From Pyropia haitanensis (Eukaryota; Rhodophyta; Bangiophyceae; Bangiales; Bangiaceae): 64,000 nucleotides of DNA. Position numbers and translations under genes: made by a program. A model generated the notes under the pieces. The model made no database searches and was not told the DNA's origin. It saw only the letters and a list, made by a program, of their open reading frames with translations. Below, one piece after another: positions 32,698 to 42,922 of this stretch (the first letter of the stretch is position 1; every line of letters starts with the position of its first letter). The stretch covers positions 2,730,172-2,794,171 of the forward strand of contig SDUX01000004.1 in assembly GCA_008729055.1 (NCBI GenBank), in the 5' to 3' direction.

Positions 32698-34490
32698 TCA
32701 ACGCCGTGCACTCGCCCGGCGTGCGCGCCTGTTGCCCTCCTGCACCATTCGTTAGTATCCAGTCGGCACCCTGCCAATGTGGTTGGCCGTGGTGCTGGTA
32801 GCCGACGGGCTCGACAGCAGCGTCCCATCGGTGTACGACGGGCGCCCCATCCGCGTGGTGCGTCCCACTGCGCGCGTCGGCCGGCACGCACCCGCCCCAC
32901 AAGCGCCGCGCCACTGCAGCAAAGCACGTACCTGTGCCCTCCCCGGAGGTGCCGCGGCGGCGGCGGCAGCGGTCGGCGCGCCGTCGGCGCCCCCCCCAAA
33001 CGCAGAGAAAGCATTGGAGCTCCGCCGTGCGCTGGCCGATGCGGCCATGGACACCGCGTACATGGGTATCGACACGAGGAGGAGGCTGCCCCAGGCGGAA
33101 GCTGCACACAGCGCGTGCGCGGCGGTTGCGACCATCAGCGCGTCCCGGGTGTACTCGATAAAGCCCTGTGTCGGGAGGGTGTTGGCGGCGACCAGCAGCA
33201 TGGACGTGCCAGGCAAGGCAAGTGAGACACAGGAACACAGGAAAGTCGTGAGGACACACACGTTAGGACAAGCGTAGGGCGTACAGGTTGGACCACGTTC
33301 ACACACAACTTCAAACGACACCAAGTGAAGTTGGGCCTGGGCTCGACCACCACACCTGCGTGGCACACACACAAGAAAAGAAGGGGGGGGGCAACATACC
33401 GGCGCTGCCAAATCCGTCCCCCCGGACACCAAGGTCCCTTGGGCGTCTCTCACAGGCGCTGCCGAGGAGCTCAAGAAGAGGTAAAGCCCGCCCTCGACGG
33501 CCAGGTACGCAGCCTACAACACAAAACGACGCCACCCAGTGCACGGGAGTACCCTTTCAAGCATACAGGGAACAAAACACTCGGTCAGGACACCGCCACA
33601 CACGTCATCGACACACCGCTGACACACCTCAAGGTCGGGCAGAAAAGAAGGCAGCCCAGCCGAGCAACGCGGGTGTCGCGCCCCCCCTCCAACAGCGCAG
33701 ACAGGCGCCCGTTGGCGTACCCACAGTAGCAGCCCACGCGTGACTGGTTGGTGCCGAGCGGCGGCGACGCCCATGCTGACCGCGTACGCCACCTTCCCGC
33801 AGACGTCAACCAGGCGAGAACCACCCAGACAAGAACACCCGCACCAGGCAAACCGAAAGCAAGGAACGCATACCAGTCAGCAGACTGCCAGACTGCGGGA
33901 TCGGCCTCGACGCCAGGCGACTACACCACAAGGGTAGCCGGGCCCGCAAAGCGCTGCCCACTTCCAAAAGAAGCGCAAGTCGCCCGCCCCAAAAGAGGGG
34001 TGCCCCCGCACCAAAAAGTGGCGGACCCCGCCCCCAACCATCGTACATTGGCCACAGCAAGGAACAAGCGCATCGATGCGAGTGCCGCCGCATTCGCCTT
34101 GACGCGCTTTTTTGCTGCATCGTTTGCCTGAGAATGCAGAAGAGGCAGCCACCATTGTGGCGAGGGGCAGCCCGCGCGGGAGGGTCCATCCCCAGGGAGC
34201 CGGAACGAGGAAAACCGCGCGCCAAGAGTCGCCAGCGCGGATAGAGGGGAGCGGGTCAGGGTCATCAGAGAGGGGGTCAGCTGCGTGCTCGAAGCGGTCA
34301 AGACCGAGACAGGCGCACACGAGAAACAAGAGAAAACAAAACAAAAAAACAGGGACAAACCAGAAGAAGGCCAGAGGAGCGCAAGACTGCAACCAGTAGT
34401 GCAGCAGGGTCACGCCACAGACTGGTCGTCATGTAAAAAATGCGCATCAAAGGCAAGCAAGGACCAGCCGCTGTTGGCGCCACGTACCAT
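32698..34490 (-). CDS. TMEM208: TMEM208/SND2-like ER membrane protein, six exons
   Basis: Exons on the minus strand are 34488-34490, 34047-34127, 33721-33792, 33400-33513, 32932-33165 and 32698-32739. All joins are phase 0 with GT-AG introns, giving 181 residues (human about 173). The first coding exon is the ATG alone, followed by GTACGT. Splicing gives 'MANDAAKKRVKANAAALASM', close to plant TMEM208 N-termini. Conserved features are 'RLFLAVANVAYAVSMG' (TM1), 'LLLWAAYLAVEGGLYLFL', the 'GTLVSGGTDL' element (LLDGGfDm in relatives), 'FIEYTRDALMVATAAHALCAASAW' (TM3) and a basic tail 'EGNRRARRASARR'. The last intron has a perfect TACTAAC branch point at 32757-32751. SND2/TMEM208 works in the SRP-independent route that targets membrane proteins to the ER. 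Reading through the last intron would instead end at 32752. Confidence 0.88.
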
Positions 34491-35039
34491 CGAGGGCACA
34501 GAAGGCAGCAATGCTGCGAACCAGGAGGCGAGGTGCAGAGCGAGACCGGATGATCACTAACAGCGACGGAGGAAGCAGAGCGGACGCCCCTCGCGGCCGA
34601 GCCGCCAAAGAGAGACAACCCCGATGAGCACGTCCCACCCTCAACAACAAAGCCGAAGAAGAAAGAACAGTCGTCAGACAACCTGCGAGCGCAGAGCGAT
34701 ACAGCGCCAAGCTTGACGAAACACAGGAAAGCACGGGTCTTCCGAATATACTTTCATGAAATCGAACGAAGCAGTGCCAAATCCTCGAAACATATGCCTG
34801 TACGTACTGACGGGCTTCTATAGACTGCACAGTTTTCGCCGCTCGGGACATCCTTGTCATAAATTCACGACACAAACACCGGTGCACAGGCGAGATGACC
34901 GCCAGCTGGCCTCGAGGTGTGCTATGCAAGCATCTGACAGCACAGCCTTGTTGCCCACGCCGCCACTTGCGCCTGGTGTCCTGCTCGTCCCCCTCCCGCC
35001 CTCACTTCCCATACCTGTGGCTGGCCTGTGGCTGACATC
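34491..35039. promoter_or_regulatory. divergent intergenic region between TMEM208 and the Cys-cluster gene
   Basis: This head-to-head spacer of about 550 bp has lower GC than the rest of the window and should hold both promoters. No defined element stands out. Confidence 0.4.
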
Positions 35040-36281
35040 ATGGCTGGTCGAGGGCTGAGCGACGCAAGCAGAGTCCCAAGCGGTTCGGCCTGCACCGGCT
35101 CGTCGGCTGCGGGGTCCCGCGTGGCCACGGCAGACATCACGGTTACCCCTCCCCTCCGCCCCCCCCACTCCTCTTCCACGTCCGTGAAACCCGCTTCCGG
35201 ATCCGCACTGCCCGCTGGCCGCACCGCATCCGACCATGGCACGTCCGTCATTGAGAACAACATCTACCCTGCTGCCGGCTCCAACCTGCCCACTGGCGGC
35301 TCCTTTTCCGACCTGGGCCGTACCGTTGTCGAGCAGAGAGAGCACAATGTGCGTTTCACGTCGTTCTTGAAGTCTCCACATGAACCGAGCGGCTACGTGG
35401 TGGTCACCAAGGTTCGGGGCGGGCCCGGAACGGAGACGCGGATTGAGGTGCCGACGGGCGGGCTCCCCCCCGGGGCGTTACTCCCGAGCAACGTGACGGA
35501 GCCGCCTGCGTGCGAGATTGCCCAGTGGCTTGCGCAGCAGGCCGAGAAGGACGCTGCCCCCGCTGTGTCTACCAACACTGGTCGACCTGAGCGGGCGCGC
35601 CCGCTTGTGCCCTTTACTGGCAGCCGTCCCATCCATAGCGGTAGCCACAGCAACTGGCCCAACTTGTTGGCGGGTCCGTCCAGTGCCGCCCTGCCCCCGG
35701 CCGCAGACGGCAATACCATGTCAGTGCTGCCGGGCCGCGCTGGCCCAGCGCGCCGTGTTTACTCCGACACATTGCTGTTTCGAAGCTTCTTTTGTGAGGA
35801 CACCGGCGCTGGGAGTCGAGTCGGTGGCGGGGGTGGTGTCGGCGGTGATGGTGGCGGCGACGGCGGGAACGACGGCCGCCGTGGTACCGGCGAGATGCGT
35901 CCCGAAGTTGCGCAGGACATCCGTTTCTTGGTCGACCCCACCACGGGGGCGGACGCGTCTGGGGTCAGCCAGGCGGATGGCGGCCGTGGTGAGGACGCGA
36001 GTGTCTGCGGCTGCTGCTCCTGTAACCGCTGCACGTGTGGCGTGCGCTGCCACGGGGGTTGTTCAGAAGCGCGCCGCGCCCCGTGCGTTCACGTGACAGT
36101 GAACGCCATTGCGACGCTGACGGGCGCGCAGCTCCAGCCGGCGCACCCCGGCGGGACGCTCTCGTCGCTGGCGGGCAGTGCCACCTACCAGCCGCCGCCG
36201 CCGCCGCCTGCGCATCCAGTGCAACAGCCGTGGGGGGGAGCGGCTGGTCAGTTTTGGCCGGGCGGGTGGGGCGCGCGCTAA
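35040..36281 (+). CDS. unrecognised protein with a Cys-rich cluster
   Basis: I do not recognise this complete frame of 413 residues, with ATG at 35040 (a GTG lies 12 bp upstream). The N-terminal 90 residues are Ser/Thr/Pro-rich. A folded-looking region follows ('NVRFTSFLKSPHEPSGYVVV', 'GTETRIEVPTGGLPPG', 'CEIAQWLAQQAEKD'). Then come 'RRVYSDTLLFRSFFCEDTG', a Gly/Asp linker and 'MRPEVAQDIRFLVDPTTG'. Around residues 322-350 lies a dense cluster with spacing C-x-C-C-x-C-x2-C-x-C-x3-C-x3-C-x7-C, able to bind two metal ions. The tail is Pro/Gly/Trp-rich. Codon choice is less extreme than in neighbouring low-complexity genes, which supports real coding. A zinc-binding nuclear or adaptor protein is a guess. 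Confidence 0.7.
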   Translation: MAGRGLSDASRVPSGSACTGSSAAGSRVATADITVTPPLRPPHSSSTSVKPASGSALPAGRTASDHGTSVIENNIYPAAGSNLPTGGSFSDLGRTVVEQREHNVRFTSFLKSPHEPSGYVVVTKVRGGPGTETRIEVPTGGLPPGALLPSNVTEPPACEIAQWLAQQAEKDAAPAVSTNTGRPERARPLVPFTGSRPIHSGSHSNWPNLLAGPSSAALPPAADGNTMSVLPGRAGPARRVYSDTLLFRSFFCEDTGAGSRVGGGGGVGGDGGGDGGNDGRRGTGEMRPEVAQDIRFLVDPTTGADASGVSQADGGRGEDASVCGCCSCNRCTCGVRCHGGCSEARRAPCVHVTVNAIATLTGAQLQPAHPGGTLSSLAGSATYQPPPPPPAHPVQQPWGGAAGQFWPGGWGAR

Positions 36282-37677
36282 AGGGGGCGCGAGGGAGGAG
36301 GGCGAGCGTGCGGGGGGGAAGGCGGGTGGTGGGGGCGTCCGCGTTCGCGGGTTCGGGCCAGGGCGGGGGCCGGGGACGTGGAGGTGGCCACCACCACGGG
36401 GCAGGGTGTGTGGTGAGTTGAGTGCCACCGTGACTGGGCGGGGCGCGGGAGGAGGGGGGTGCTTGTGGCATGCAGCCCACCGAGGGGGCGGGTGCGCGCT
36501 TTCCTACGCCCATCGGACGGCAATCGCTTGAGGGTTTGCTTGTCTTTGCTGTTCTTGATCCCGCCTTGGCTTCTGGCGCTGTAGTGGGGCTGGGGTGGGC
36601 GTGCAGGTGTTGGATGTATGCTGTTTATGCATGTGGTCGCACTTGGACGGGTGTATATTGGTACGAGCGTTTTGTAGGTCCACAAGCCGCTGGAGGCACC
36701 ACCCGCTCAGCTCTCGTACGCTCTCCGTGTTGAGCGGGAGGAAAGCAGGACGAACCCAACACAACCGAGGACCTCTGAATGCATGCGGGGTGGAGAGGAA
36801 GCAAAAGAGAACCGGTTGAGCACGCAAAAGAAAGAATACGACACCGGAACATGCGGGGCCCGAGACTGTCTTGTCCCAATGAGTGTGGTGGCCGTGGCGC
36901 CGCCACGCCGAGCGTCCCATGCAGCGACCAGCAGGCGCCACCCTCCACAGGGGCGACGGAGGAAAGACGGAACGACCGGCCAGACCGCTTCGCTGTCCTT
37001 GCGGGCCACCCACTCCCGCGCGAGACCCCCCTTCCCCCCGGGCCTCCCCGTCGCACGGGGCCAGCACGATGACAACAGGGACACGATGGAATCCCGACAG
37101 GCGGCGCACCGTGCTGAGGAGGGGGTGCCAGTTGGCATCCCCGCTACACACCCGAGATCGGCCGCCAGCCCCGACACAGTCCGACACGGACTGCCAGAGC
37201 CCACACGCCGCTCAAAAAGTCTATCCGATCCCAAGATATTCGACCGAGCACAGGACACGTGGTGGTCTTTCTCTTGGAGGACCTGGCCCGGATCTCACCG
37301 CCCCTCTCCGAGGCCGCTCATTGGTCGCCCCCGGACACGTGCGCGGATCCTCCCACCGCCGGCGCGACGGTTGGCCCACACTGCAGCCACGGGCGCGGCG
37401 GGCGACCCCGTGCCCAGCGCTTCCCCAGAGGGGGGGGAAAGCCCAGCGCCCGCTCCCAACCGGGAGCGCCGCTCGACACTGCCTCTGCTCGCGTGTGGGG
37501 AGGGGGCGGGGGGGCCCGTCGGCGACCTCCAGCCGGCGGCGGCGGCATCTCCATCTCGGACGCCAAGAGCGGCGTGACCGTGCGGCCGCCGCCCGGCGCC
37601 GCGATCGCCGCTGCCGCGCTTCCTCCTCTGCTGGTCCCCAGACCCCCCGCGGGAACCGCCGCCCGCGGCACCGTCGC

Positions 37678-37723
<46 letters not shown>

Positions 37724-37974
37724 CGCCGCCGCCGCCGCCGCCGTGGCCTGTGCCGCCCCCGTCCAACTGGCCCCGTGGCCGCGTCTGGGCGGGTGCCATC
37801 GCGCTGCGGACGTGGCCGCCCCCACCTGGCCCCGGCGCCCGCACGGGCAGACGGCCGCCGCCCGTGCCCGTCGCTACGACGGGCCCTCCTCCCCCCCCCC
37901 CCAACCCCCCTCCCATTCATCCTGCCCTCCTTCCCTCCCCCCCCCCCCCCCCCACCCCCCCTACGCCCCTTGCC
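36282..37974. other. intergenic spacer
   Basis: About 1.7 kb between two same-strand genes. The first half is ordinary mixed sequence. 37680-37745 is a CCG/GCC tract, and 37900-37955 is C-rich just before the next ATG. No supported gene. Confidence 0.4.
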
Positions 37975-38998
37975 ATGCCCGTGGATGCCATGGCCACCCC
38001 GCCCCCGGGCGCGGTCGCGTTTACGACCCCGCTCGCCGCCGCCGGTAGCGCCCGCCCGCCGGCGACCGCCACCGCGGCGGCGGCCGCGCGCGGCCGCGCC
38101 GCGCCGCGCCGCGCGCCGCCGCTGCGCGGGGTGCTCCCGGGCTGGGGGCGCGCCGCCGCCGCGCGTGGCGGCGGCGGTGGCGGTGGCGGCGGCGGCGGCG
38201 GCGGCCGCCGCCTGCCGGTGACGCCCCGCCGTGTCATCCCCCACGCCGTGCGGATGGCCGCGGCCGCTGCCGGCGACGCCGACGCCGACGCTGACGGCGA
38301 CAGCAACGGCGGCGGCGGCGGCGGCGGGGGCGGCGGCGGCGGCGGCGGCGGCGTCGACGGCGTTCTGTCGGCGCGGCGCAAGCGGCGGTCGCCCCTGCCG
38401 CCCGAGCTGGTCCTCCCGCCGCGGCCGACGCGCCACGCGGCGCGGCGGGACGTGGGGGGGGCGCCCCCGCGGCCCGTCCCGCGGGCGCCGTCGCCGCCGT
38501 CGACCCCATCGCCAGCGGCGGCGTCGGCCGGCGCGTCGCCGCCACCGGCGGCACTGGCCGACGCGTCTCCACCAGGGGCGTCGTCGGCGTCAGAGGAGCT
38601 GGCGCCGCCGCCGACGCACGCGCCCGCCCCAGAGCCGCCGCACCCGTCGCGGGAGGCCACGCCGTCGCGCCGGCCGACGGCGCCCAGCCAGCCTCTCGGC
38701 TGGGACGCGCCGCCGCCCATCCCCGGCGGCACCGCCGGGAGCTCCCCCCTCGTCGCCCGGTCGCGGCAGGCGGCGGGTGCGGCGCCCGACGCGGAGCTGC
38801 TGCCCTCCCTGTTCAACGGCCCCGCGTCGGTCCTTGGGTTTGTGCTCGCCGCGGTGGCGCTCGCGCTCGACTTTCTCCGCCACGTCACCACCGTCATGGC
38901 CGCCGCGGGCGCCGACAGCCGCACGACGGCTGGGGGCGGCGTCCAGGCGCGGTCGCCGCCGTCGGCGGCCGCCGCGTCGGCTCATCCCGGCGCGCGGC

Positions 38999-39029
<31 letters not shown>

Positions 39030-39930
39030 GCCCGTGGCCAAGAGGGGCGTCCCCGCGCGGGTGGCCGCCCTGGAACAGGCGGTCGCCGCGTCGGCGGCCG
39101 CCCTCGCGGCCGCCCGCACGGAGCTGGCCGACGCCAAGGCCGCCCTCCGCGTCGCCGAGGCGCGGTCCGCGGCGGAGCGGGAGGCCGAGGCCACCGCCGT
39201 CGCGGCGGCGACCGCCGCGGCCGCCGCCGCCGAGGCGGCTGCCGCCGACGAGGCGGCGGCGCGGCGGGCGGCCGCCGCCGACGCGGCGGCGGCGGGCGCC
39301 AAGGCCGCCGCCCTCGACGCCGAGGCCGCCCGCCTCCGCGCCGCGATCGCCGACCGGGACGCGGAGATTGACGCGCTGTCGGCCGCCGCGGCGGCGGCCG
39401 CCGACGCGGCCGCCCGCCGCGAGGCGGCCGACGCGGCGGCCGCCGCCGCCACGGCTGCCGCCGCCGCCGAGGCCGCCCGCCTCCGCGACGCGGTCGCCGC
39501 GCGGGATCGGGAGGTGGCGGCGCTGACGGCGGCGGCGGCCGAGGCGACCGCCGCCGCCGCCGCGCGGGAGGCGGCCGAGGGGACTGCCGCCGCCGCGGCG
39601 GCGGCGGCCGAGGCCGACGCCGCCCGCCTCCGCGCGGCGGTCGCCACGCGGGACGGGGAAATCGAGGCGCTCGCCGCGTCCCTCGCGGCCGCCCGCGCGG
39701 GCGGCGGCGGCGCCGCCGCTGGCGCCGCCGACGGCGCCGGCGGGGCGTTGCCCCCGCCGGGCGTCGCACGCGACGCGGCAGACTCGGACGCGGCGCTCGC
39801 CGACGTGACCGTCGGCATGGACGCCGACGCGGCCGCCCTGCACGCGGTCCTCGTCCGCGCCGGCAGCGCGCTGTCGGCGGCGACCGCCGCCGCGGCGGGG
39901 CGGGCCGCGGCGGACCGCAACGGCGCGGCC

Positions 39931-39961
<31 letters not shown>

Positions 39962-40401
39962 GCGGCGGCGGCGGCGGCGATGACGACACGCCGCCCGACG
40001 CGGCCGCGCTCGACGCGGTGCGCGCCGAGGTGGACGCCCAGGCAGAGGTCCTCCGCACCGGCGTCCGCGCCGCGTCCGCGTCGGTGGCGGCGGCGGAGCG
40101 GCGGCAGCGGCGCACCGCGGCGGCGATTGGGGAGGTGGTGCGGCTCGCCGCGGTGGAGGGGGCGGCCAAGGACGCGGCGGTGGGGGCACTGGGCGGCGCG
40201 CCCGACGCGGCGGCAGCGGCGGCGGCGGCCGCCGCGCGGGCGGCGCCGCCGTCTGCATCTGCGGATGAGGCGGCCGCCCCCGCCCCGCGTCGGCGGGGGC
40301 GGCCGCGCAAGCACGCCGCGCCCGCCGACGGGGCGGCGGCGGCGGGGGCGACGGCCAAGCCCAAGAAGAAGAAGCCCGGCCGCCCGCGCAAGCAGACCTA
40401 G
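37975..40401 (+). CDS. membrane-anchored coiled-coil protein with two C-terminal AT-hooks (MFP1-like)
   Basis: This is a single frame of 808 residues from the ATG at 37975. The N-terminus is Ala/Thr/Pro/Arg-rich without acidic residues, like a plastid transit peptide. A Pro/Ser-rich region leads to one membrane helix at about residues 284-302 ('SVLGFVLAAVALALDFLRHV'). From about 360 to 580 the chain is a long Ala-rich coiled coil with heptads ('RVAALEQAVAASAAALAAAR', 'LRAAIADRDAEIDALS'), and a second helical stretch lies at 675-760. The C-terminus has two AT-hooks, 'RRRGRPRKHA' at about 771-780 and 'KKKKPGRPRKQT' at the very end, which bind the minor groove of AT-rich DNA. This order resembles plant MFP1, a thylakoid-bound nucleoid protein, but no direct homology can be shown by eye. 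A nuclear-envelope DNA tether is the alternative. Confidence 0.8.
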
Positions 40402-41439
40402 GGAGGACCTCGCCGTGTCCGCCCCCATCCCGCGCGAGAGGGCAGGGCAGCGTGCGGGGGGTGGGGGGTGGGGCGGAACCGACGAGCGTTGGGCGGGACG
40501 AGAAGGGGAGCGGGAGAGGCGGGAGCGGAGCGCATGGACACATACATGGCAAACCTGCGGCCAGAGGGGGGGAGGGAGGGGATGGGCAAGCGCCGCGCAC
40601 AAAGAGAGGGGAGGGGGGGGTCGTGCCCCGCACCGGGAGGGGAACACCTGCACGGCGAGCGGCGGGGGGCGGGTGTACTACCTATCGTCCGCCACAACGG
40701 GGACCCTGCATTGTGTTGGTACCGTCGCAACGTTGCCCGCCCGCGGGCACGCGCGGCACGCGCGGCAGCTGCGGGCGGGCACGGACCCCGCCGGCGGGCG
40801 GCGCGGGTGCCACGCGGGCGGCCTGGCGGCCGCGCGGCAGTGCCGGGCCGACCCGCGGCCCGCCGCCGCTCTATCGCCCTCCCCGCTCTGACGGGGACCG
40901 CGTCGCCGCCGCGCCGCTCAGCGGGGAAAAGGTGGTGGCGGCCGGCCGGCCGACCGGCCGGCCGGCCGCCGCCATGCCCCCTGGGCCCCGCGCCCCACCA
41001 GTGACGCCGACGCGCGGTGGGGGTGCCGCCGCCGACGGGGCGCCGCCGGCACGGTCCCGCCGCCGCCACCGCGAGGCGGCCGCGCCGTCTGGCCACGCGG
41101 TCACGCGCGGCGTGGGCGCCAGCGCGGGCCCACAGGCGGCGCTGGGACCACCGCACGGGCGAGACACCGCGGCATAGTGGGCACAGCCGCGGCAGCAGCG
41201 GCGGCGGCGGCGGCAGGGACGTTGCGGCGACGGGGTCAGCCCCTGCGCCCGGCGCTGGCCCCCGTGCCGCCCCCCCGCCCCAACGCCACCGTCCGCACGG
41301 TGCGTGTCCACGCGGCGCGCCCGACCCAGACGCGCGCACGGGCGGCGCCCCCCACATGGCGCGACTCCCCCGCCGTCCTCCGCCCCTACCCACCCCCCCC
41401 CCCCCCCCTCCCCCCCCTCCCCCCCCCCCCCCCCCCCGC
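40402..41439. other. convergent intergenic spacer with GC palindrome
   Basis: This is the tail-to-tail region between the AT-hook gene and the transporter gene. It contains the perfect inverted repeat at 40937-40970 and long C runs at 41395-41440. No gene is supported. Confidence 0.4.
40937..40970. repeat. perfect 15-bp GC inverted repeat
   Basis: GGCGGCCGGCCGGCC (40937-40951) is matched exactly by its complement at 40956-40970, with a 4-base loop. It lies between two convergent genes and could form a very stable hairpin in either transcript. Confidence 0.85.
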
Positions 41440-42014
41440 CTACTCCCACAGCTCCGCGACGTTGACGCCCACAAACCCCGCCAGCACCAGCGCCATCCCC
41501 CCCACGTGCGCCGCGTCAAACGCGCGCCCCCGGAGGACCACGTCCGCGACCGCCGCGAGCGGCACGGTCAAGGAGAGTGCGAGCGTCGCGACCAGCGGGC
41601 TCGTCAGCACCACCGACCGCGCCCACAGGTAGTCGGCCAGCACCGACCCGGCGGCCGCGTTGAGCGTCAGGAGGGCCCACACGCGCGCCGACGGGGCGGG
41701 CCGGAGGGGCTCCCAGCCGGCCGCGTCGGCGAGGAGGAGCGCGGGGACGCCGCCAACGGCGTTGAGGAGGCCGACAAAGCCGAGGAGCATCGCCATGGAC
41801 ACGCGCTCGTGGCCGTCGGGGGTGGTGCCGCCGGCCTTGCGCTGCAGGAGGACGGTGTAGACGCCGTAGATGGCGGCGGAGAGGACGCAGACGAGGTCCC
41901 CAACGGCCGAGCGGGCGCCGTCGCCGCCGCCCGCGGCGGCGGCCGCGGCGGCGGCCGCGGCGGTGGTGGCGGCGGCGGCCTCGCCGTCCGTGCTCAGCGC
42001 CGTCGCAGTGTGGA

Positions 42015-42072
<58 letters not shown>

Positions 42073-42510
42073 CACCGCCACCGCCAGCAGCGGCGACGCC
42101 AGCACCGCGTCCAACGCGGCGCGTGCCACCCCCCCCCCGCGGCTACGCCCCCCCCCCCCCCGGTCGGCCGACGTGAGCAGCGCGACGCCCGCGGTCGCGA
42201 CGAGCGCGGCGCCCAGCTTGCCCACCGTAAACGCCTCGTCGCCCGTCGCGGCGCCGACGGCGAGCGTAAACAGCGCGGAGAGCGTCGAGATGGTCGACGA
42301 CGACGCGACCGACGTGAGCAGCAGGCCCGCGTTGAAGGTCAGGTTGGCGGCGAACCAGGCGGGCGCGAGGACGAGGCCCGCGCGGAGGACGGCACCGACA
42401 GAGAGGGGCGGGCCAATGCCGGAGCCACCGGGGGGGGGGGGGGCGCCGGGGGGGGGGGAACGCCTCCCGACTGCCACCGCTGGCGCTGCTCCCGTGGGGG
42501 CTGCCGCCGT

Positions 42511-42547
<37 letters not shown>

Positions 42548-42922
42548 CGCGGCGCCCCCCCCCCCCCCACGGCGACCATCTGCAGCGCGGTGTAGGCCGG
42601 GTCCCCCCCCGCCCCCCCCCCCCCCCCGGCCCGCGACGAGGAGCGCCCGCCAGCGGGGCAGCACGAGGAAGCCGCCCAGGTAGACGACAAACAGCGCCGT
42701 CGAGTAGTAGGTGACAAACAGGGGCCGGTGGAAGGGCGCGGCGGCGGCGGCCGCCGCGGCGGGCGCGTCGCCAAAGATGGTCTGGATGAGCTCGGAGGAG
42801 CCCACCCAGAGGACCGCCACGCCAACGACCATCGTGACGCCCAGGGCGTGGCGGCCGATACGGCTGGGGGGGGGGGTGGGGGGTGGGGGGGGGGTGGGGG
42901 GGGGGGGGGGGGGGACCGCCAT
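41440..42922 (-). CDS. SLC35F5-type EamA-fold transporter, frame-broken once
   Basis: Starting at ATG 42922, a Pro-rich leader is followed by 'GRHALGVTMVVGVAVLWVGS' and 'SELIQTIFGD'. After 'PLFVTYYSTALFVVYLGGFLVLP' the frame changes at the C-rich run 42603-42629. The second frame continues with 'DPAYTALQMVAV', a Gly/Pro loop, and about eight more membrane helices to 41440. 'FAANLTFNAGLLLTSVASSSTISTLSALFTLAVG' and the second repeat 'GDLVCVLSAAIYGVYTVLLQRK' are diagnostic of the SLC35F5/vacuolar-transporter branch of the drug/metabolite superfamily ('VGSSEL' and 'LSSTS' motifs). About 10 TM helices and about 490 residues fit the family. The substrate in algae is unknown; relatives move nucleotides, thiamine or other organic solutes across endomembranes. 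A poly-Gly loop (42011-42072) is an expansion. Confidence 0.85.

Noticed and set aside
36783..37577. Plus-strand frame of 264 codons upstream of the AT-hook gene
   Set aside because: No domain, mixed basic composition and poor codon bias for this genome. Probably chance openness in the 5' flank.
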